8,982 nucleotides of DNA from CAYPZL01 sp964415045 (GTDB lineage: Bacteria; Planctomycetota; Phycisphaerae; Sedimentisphaerales; Anaerobacaceae). This document shows positions 6,685 to 8,982 of the stretch, piece by piece. Under the pieces are notes generated by a model. The model was given only the letters and a program-made list of their open reading frames with translations, ran no database searches and was not told where the DNA came from. The translations under genes and the position numbers were made by a program. Position 1 is the first letter of the stretch; each line of letters begins with the position of its first letter. The DNA is taken from positions 1 to 8,982 of the forward strand of contig CAYPZL010000209.1 of assembly GCA_964415045.1 (NCBI GenBank), in the 5' to 3' direction.

Positions 6685-6720
6685 ACCATGCTGCAATTGG
6701 TTTCAGGTCCTTTTAGGGAG
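6669..6720 (-). promoter_or_regulatory. possible antiterminator pairing competing with the terminator
   Basis: CTCCCTAAAAGG (minus strand, 6720-6709) is a perfect 12-base complement of CCTTTTAGGGAG (6680-6669), which is also the 5' arm of the terminator. The two hairpins are mutually exclusive. The upstream arm contains the TAA stop of the 49-residue gene (6713-6715), so a terminating ribosome would mask it and favour the terminator. This is the geometry of translation-coupled attenuation. The terminator stem is longer with a shorter loop and may simply dominate. Confidence 0.4.
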
Positions 6721-6862
6721 CCGCCTCCTTTTTCTCCGTCATATAGTAGACGGCCGCAATAAACATCGCGGCCATACCGACGGTGCGGCCGGGGCGCACA
6801 AAGATCGTCGTCGCCGTGCGGCGCGTCAGAACGTTGTGTGTGTTTTCCCTGACCTGAACCAT
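6713..6862 (-). CDS. 49-residue small membrane protein or leader peptide, unknown function
   Basis: ATG 6862 to TAA 6713-6715 encodes 49 residues. The N-terminal half is basic and threonine-rich (MVQVRENTHN, then LTRRTATT), followed by FVRPGRTV, a hydrophobic segment GMAAMFIAAVYYM (29-41) and a charged end TEKKEAAP. Basic residues before the hydrophobic stretch suggest a single membrane segment with the N-terminus inside. Support for expression is unusually full for so short a frame: AGGA with an 8-base spacer to the ATG, a promoter with perfect -35 box about 27 bases before the ATG, and a strong terminator 28 bases past the stop. I recognise no family. It may act as a small membrane protein in its own right, or as a leader peptide controlling the methyltransferase downstream. 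Confidence 0.7.
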   Translation of the reverse strand: MVQVRENTHNVLTRRTATTIFVRPGRTVGMAAMFIAAVYYMTEKKEAAP

Positions 6863-6895
6863 GAAAGATGTCCTATTCAATTACACTCTATACGT

Positions 6896-6924
6896 ATCCT
6901 ACGTACCGGAGCGACCATTGTCAA
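6896..6924 (-). promoter_or_regulatory. sigma70-type promoter of the 49-residue gene
   Basis: On the minus strand TTGACA (6919-6924, perfect -35), an exact 17-base spacer, and TAGGAT (6896-6901, 4 of 6 to TATAAT). Predicted transcription start near 6889 gives a leader of about 27 bases holding the AGGA ribosome-binding site. The surrounding DNA is markedly AT-richer than the genes. Confidence 0.65.
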
Positions 6925-7009
6925 GTGCAAATATCGACAAAAATAGCGCGAGACATTAGAAATCTTCCGCTGGCACGCGAGAGGAGAGCCCGCGGCAGCC
7001 GGCGCCGTG

Positions 7010-8461
7010 CTATCGAGAGGGCCAGCGGAACGTGGCTATGGATTCGCCGTCCAGTTCCGCGTCCACGGCGCCGTCGCCCCAGGCCACTGCGAACCGGGCA
7101 GGCCTCTTCTTGAGATTGGCGACGACCAGTACGACGGTCCCGTCGGGGTTGCGTACGGCAACGTTGGGCAGCGACTCGGAAGAAGGGTCCGAATGGATGC
7201 GCACGGCCCCGGGCCGGATGAACTTCATAAACTGGCCGTACATGTAGTAGTCGAAGCGGTACGCGAGCGCGAGCGTGTCGCGGTTTAGAACGATGCAGGT
7301 CGGCGAGCAGCCGTGCGGGCCCGGATTCGGCTGGGCCTTGTGATCGATGATCGTCACCCACGCGTTGTAGCTGCGGGCCCAGTGACGCAGGAAAGCGATG
7401 ATCTGAGCCGCGCCCTCCATGCCGAAAACGGACCCTTCGGAAAAATAAACGTGCTTGTCGGAGAACTTCTCGTGCAGCGTCGTCATGGCGGCAGGCTTGC
7501 CTTCGTAGTGATGAAAGGCCGTGCCGTCAACGTAGCGGGCCGCGCCGGGATCGCTGAGAATTGTGAGGGGGAATCGCAGGTTGTTGAAGTTGTGATCGTA
7601 ACACCAGATTCTCGCGCGGATCGCTCGTTTTCCAAACTCGGGTCCGAGGTGGTCGCGAATGAAGTCCCGCTGTTGTGCGGGCGTCCAGCCGCAGGTGGGG
7701 TAGCTGCCGGGGAAGTAGCCCGGTTCGTTCTGGCACGTGACAGCGTGAATCGCAATGCCCTCGGCTTCATATGCTTCGACGAAGCGGGCTAAATAGCGAG
7801 CCAGCGCGGGGAAATGCTGCGGATCGATGCGTCCGCCGCAGAGGCTGCCGTTGGTCTTCATCCAGCCGGGCGGACTCCAGGGCGAGGCAAAGAATCGCAG
7901 GTCCGGGTTCTTCGCCAGTGCCAGCTTCAGAACGCCCAGCACGTACTCTCTGTCCTTTTCGATGGAGAAGTGCTTCATTTCGGGATCGGTCCGGCCGGCC
8001 GGCATGTCGTCGTAGCTGTACCACGCCGAAGCGGTAAAGTCCGGCGTGCCGATGCAGATCCGCATCAGGCTCATGCCGATGCCCTTCTCGGGATCGACGA
8101 TGCTCTCGACCACTTCGGCCTGACGTTCGGGCGGGAGCCGGCTGATGTTGTAGCACGTGCTGTGCTCGAGAGACGAGCCGAGACCGAGAATGGTCTGGAA
8201 CGTGCGAGTCTCATCCACGCGGATCACGATCCGCTCGCGGCTCGGGCCCGAAGTGAAACGTAGCGGCAACTGCGCCGACAATCGCCGGCTCAGGTCGTGG
8301 GAGGAGACCCACCAGCGGACCTGCGGACCCGCCCACACCGGGCGGGGCATGACGCCGCACACCGCCAGCATGACCAGCAAACGCACGACCGCAGTGCCGC
8401 CGGGCTGGCCGGCATTGCCGTGATTCGTACCCGTGTGACCTGCTTGCTCCGGACGCTTCAT
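7010..8461 (-). CDS. secreted glycoside hydrolase family 30-like enzyme
   Basis: 483 residues. The start ATG 8461 is set by GGAGGT with a 7-base spacer and a signal-like segment, although the positive region is long: RPEQAGHTGTNHGNAGQP precedes VVRLLVMLAVCGVMPRPVWA (25-44), with cleavage likely after VWA. The frame could open further upstream to 8770 but that would overlap the divergent symporter. GH30 features in order: FQTILGLGSSLEHS (88-101) as in 'Q-x-I-x-GFG-x-x-x-x-x-x', SPWSPPGWMKTNGSL (193-207), VTCQNEP (241-247) with E246 as probable acid/base, and VYFSEGSVFG (338-347) with E342 as probable nucleophile, about 96 residues apart as expected. A C-terminal beta-sandwich (about 415-483: VAVRNPDGTVVLVVANL) completes the usual (beta/alpha)8 plus sandwich layout. 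GH30 members hydrolyse beta-glucosyl, beta-xylosyl or beta-1,6-glucan links with retention; the substrate is not readable here. It is transcribed away from a sodium:solute symporter, suggesting glycan breakdown with uptake. Confidence 0.88.
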   Translation of the reverse strand: MKRPEQAGHTGTNHGNAGQPGGTAVVRLLVMLAVCGVMPRPVWAGPQVRWWVSSHDLSRRLSAQLPLRFTSGPSRERIVIRVDETRTFQTILGLGSSLEHSTCYNISRLPPERQAEVVESIVDPEKGIGMSLMRICIGTPDFTASAWYSYDDMPAGRTDPEMKHFSIEKDREYVLGVLKLALAKNPDLRFFASPWSPPGWMKTNGSLCGGRIDPQHFPALARYLARFVEAYEAEGIAIHAVTCQNEPGYFPGSYPTCGWTPAQQRDFIRDHLGPEFGKRAIRARIWCYDHNFNNLRFPLTILSDPGAARYVDGTAFHHYEGKPAAMTTLHEKFSDKHVYFSEGSVFGMEGAAQIIAFLRHWARSYNAWVTIIDHKAQPNPGPHGCSPTCIVLNRDTLALAYRFDYYMYGQFMKFIRPGAVRIHSDPSSESLPNVAVRNPDGTVVLVVANLKKRPARFAVAWGDGAVDAELDGESIATFRWPSR

Positions 8462-8514
8462 ACGAAATACCTCCCTTGTGGCACGCCCCGCGCGACCGGC
8501 GAGACGCTGTGTCG

Positions 8515-8544
8515 TATATACCTGCGCTTCTATTCCGCAGACAA
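8515..8544 (-). promoter_or_regulatory. candidate promoter for the GH30 gene
   Basis: On the minus strand TTGTCT (8539-8544, 4 of 6), an 18-base spacer, and TATATA (8515-8520, 4 of 6). The transcript would begin near 8508, about 47 bases before the ATG. Confidence 0.4.
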
Positions 8545-8554
8545 GGGCTTTTTG

Positions 8555-8583
8555 TTGCGTCCGGCAGCGTGACTTTGTATGAT
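8555..8583 (+). promoter_or_regulatory. candidate promoter for the symporter gene
   Basis: TTGCGT (8555-8560, 3 of 6), a 17-base spacer, and TATGAT (8578-8583, 5 of 6). It lies back to back with the GH30 promoter candidate, 11 bases apart at the -35 ends, so one regulator could control both. Confidence 0.4.
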
Positions 8584-8596
8584 CTGGGACCAGCCG

Positions 8597-8617
8597 GGCG
8601 GGCCGTAAGGCCGCGCC
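8597..8617 (+). other. GC-rich hairpin in the symporter leader
   Basis: An 8-bp stem with one bulged G closes on the tetraloop GTAA (8605-8608), which is of the stable GNRA class in RNA. It would sit near the 5' end of the symporter mRNA, about 67 bases before the start codon. It may stabilise the message; no T-run follows, so it is not a terminator. Confidence 0.3.
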
Positions 8618-8683
8618 GGGCCAGACCAATAACCGTGTTTCTCGAGAACTCCAGACACGCAGGCCAGTCCGAGGGGACGCGAA

Positions 8684-8982
8684 GTGTTGAGCGGCATCGA
8701 CTATTTTGTCGTCATAGCCTATCTCGTCGGCATCATGCTGTTGGGCCTGTACTTCCGCAAGTTCATCCACTCCTCGCAGGATTTCTTTCTGGCGGGCAAG
8801 GCGCTGCCCTTCTGGGCCATCGGCATGTCCGTCGTCGTCTCGGACATCGGCGCCCAGGATTTTGTCGGCATCTCGGGACAGGCCTACCGCTACGGCATCT
8901 CGGTCGGCAATTTCGACTGGATCGGGGCGGGTCCCGCCATGGTCCTGGCGGCGTTCATCTTGGTCCCTTACTTCTGGAGGGC
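8684..8982 (+). CDS. sodium:solute symporter family protein, N-terminal part (3' end outside window)
   Basis: 99 complete codons are visible to the window edge. GTG 8684 is taken as the start because GAGGGG lies 7 bases upstream and the protein then opens directly with a membrane segment; the adjacent TTG at 8687 is the only close alternative. Residues 5-24 (IDYFVVIAYLVGIMLLGLYF) form the first membrane helix, followed by SSQDFFLAGKALPFW (30-44). This is the hallmark 'S-x-x-D-F-x-L-A-G-R-x-L-x-x-W' loop of the SSS family, and GMSVVVSDIGAQDFVGISGQAY then begins the second helix region, with the serine-rich or glycine-rich turn used for sodium binding in this family. Full members have about 500 residues and 11-13 helices, so most of the gene is missing here. 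It probably imports a sugar or sugar acid with sodium; pairing with the divergent GH30 gene supports glycan-derived substrates, but the substrate is not determined. Confidence 0.88.
   Translation, partial: MLSGIDYFVVIAYLVGIMLLGLYFRKFIHSSQDFFLAGKALPFWAIGMSVVVSDIGAQDFVGISGQAYRYGISVGNFDWIGAGPAMVLAAFILVPYFWR

Noticed and set aside
6967..7028. Separated 8-base inverted repeat (6967-6974 and 7021-7028) around the GH30 stop as a terminator
   Set aside because: The arms are 46 bases apart with only weak internal pairing and no T-run; it may be chance in GC-rich DNA.
8462..8770. N-terminal extension of the GH30 frame by 103 residues
   Set aside because: It would overlap the divergent symporter gene and its promoter, and the ATG at 8461 has a strong GGAGGT site and is followed by a signal-like segment.

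Overview
The window is GC-rich, gene-dense bacterial DNA. No rRNA, tRNA, transposase or CRISPR array is visible. The gene mix points to a heterotroph of the Planctomycetota/PVC type: a heparinase II/III-like protein, a secreted multi-haem protein of the HzsA-related family, a secreted GH30 glycosidase and a sodium:solute symporter. This placement is inference from gene families; there is no phylogenetic marker here.

Layout. (1) Positions 1-3820, plus strand: the 3' part of a heparinase II/III-like gene, a 92-base gap with an extended -10 promoter, then a complete 844-residue HzsA-related gene with a signal peptide, a beta-propeller region and three CXXCH haem motifs. (2) Positions 3870-6862, minus strand, read from high to low coordinates: a 49-residue small membrane-protein gene with its own near-consensus promoter; a strong intrinsic terminator with a competing upstream arm; a class I SAM methyltransferase; a broken GNAT acetyltransferase; a DapF-family protein; and an intact GNAT acetyltransferase. 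(3) Positions 7010-8982: a secreted GH30 glycosidase (minus) and a sodium:solute symporter (plus, cut by the window end), transcribed divergently from a shared 222-base region.

How the genes may work together. The outer parts fit extracellular polysaccharide use: heparinase-like and GH30 enzymes cleave uronic-acid or beta-linked glycans outside the cytoplasm and the symporter could import products. The central block reads as a mixed accessory segment rather than one pathway.

Most notable points: the DapF homologue has serine at both positions where true diaminopimelate epimerases carry their catalytic cysteines. The 49-residue gene has promoter, ribosome-binding site and terminator all recognisable, and its stop codon lies inside an RNA arm that could compete with the terminator ahead of the methyltransferase, an attenuator-like layout. 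No clearly new multi-gene system could be established from sequence alone.
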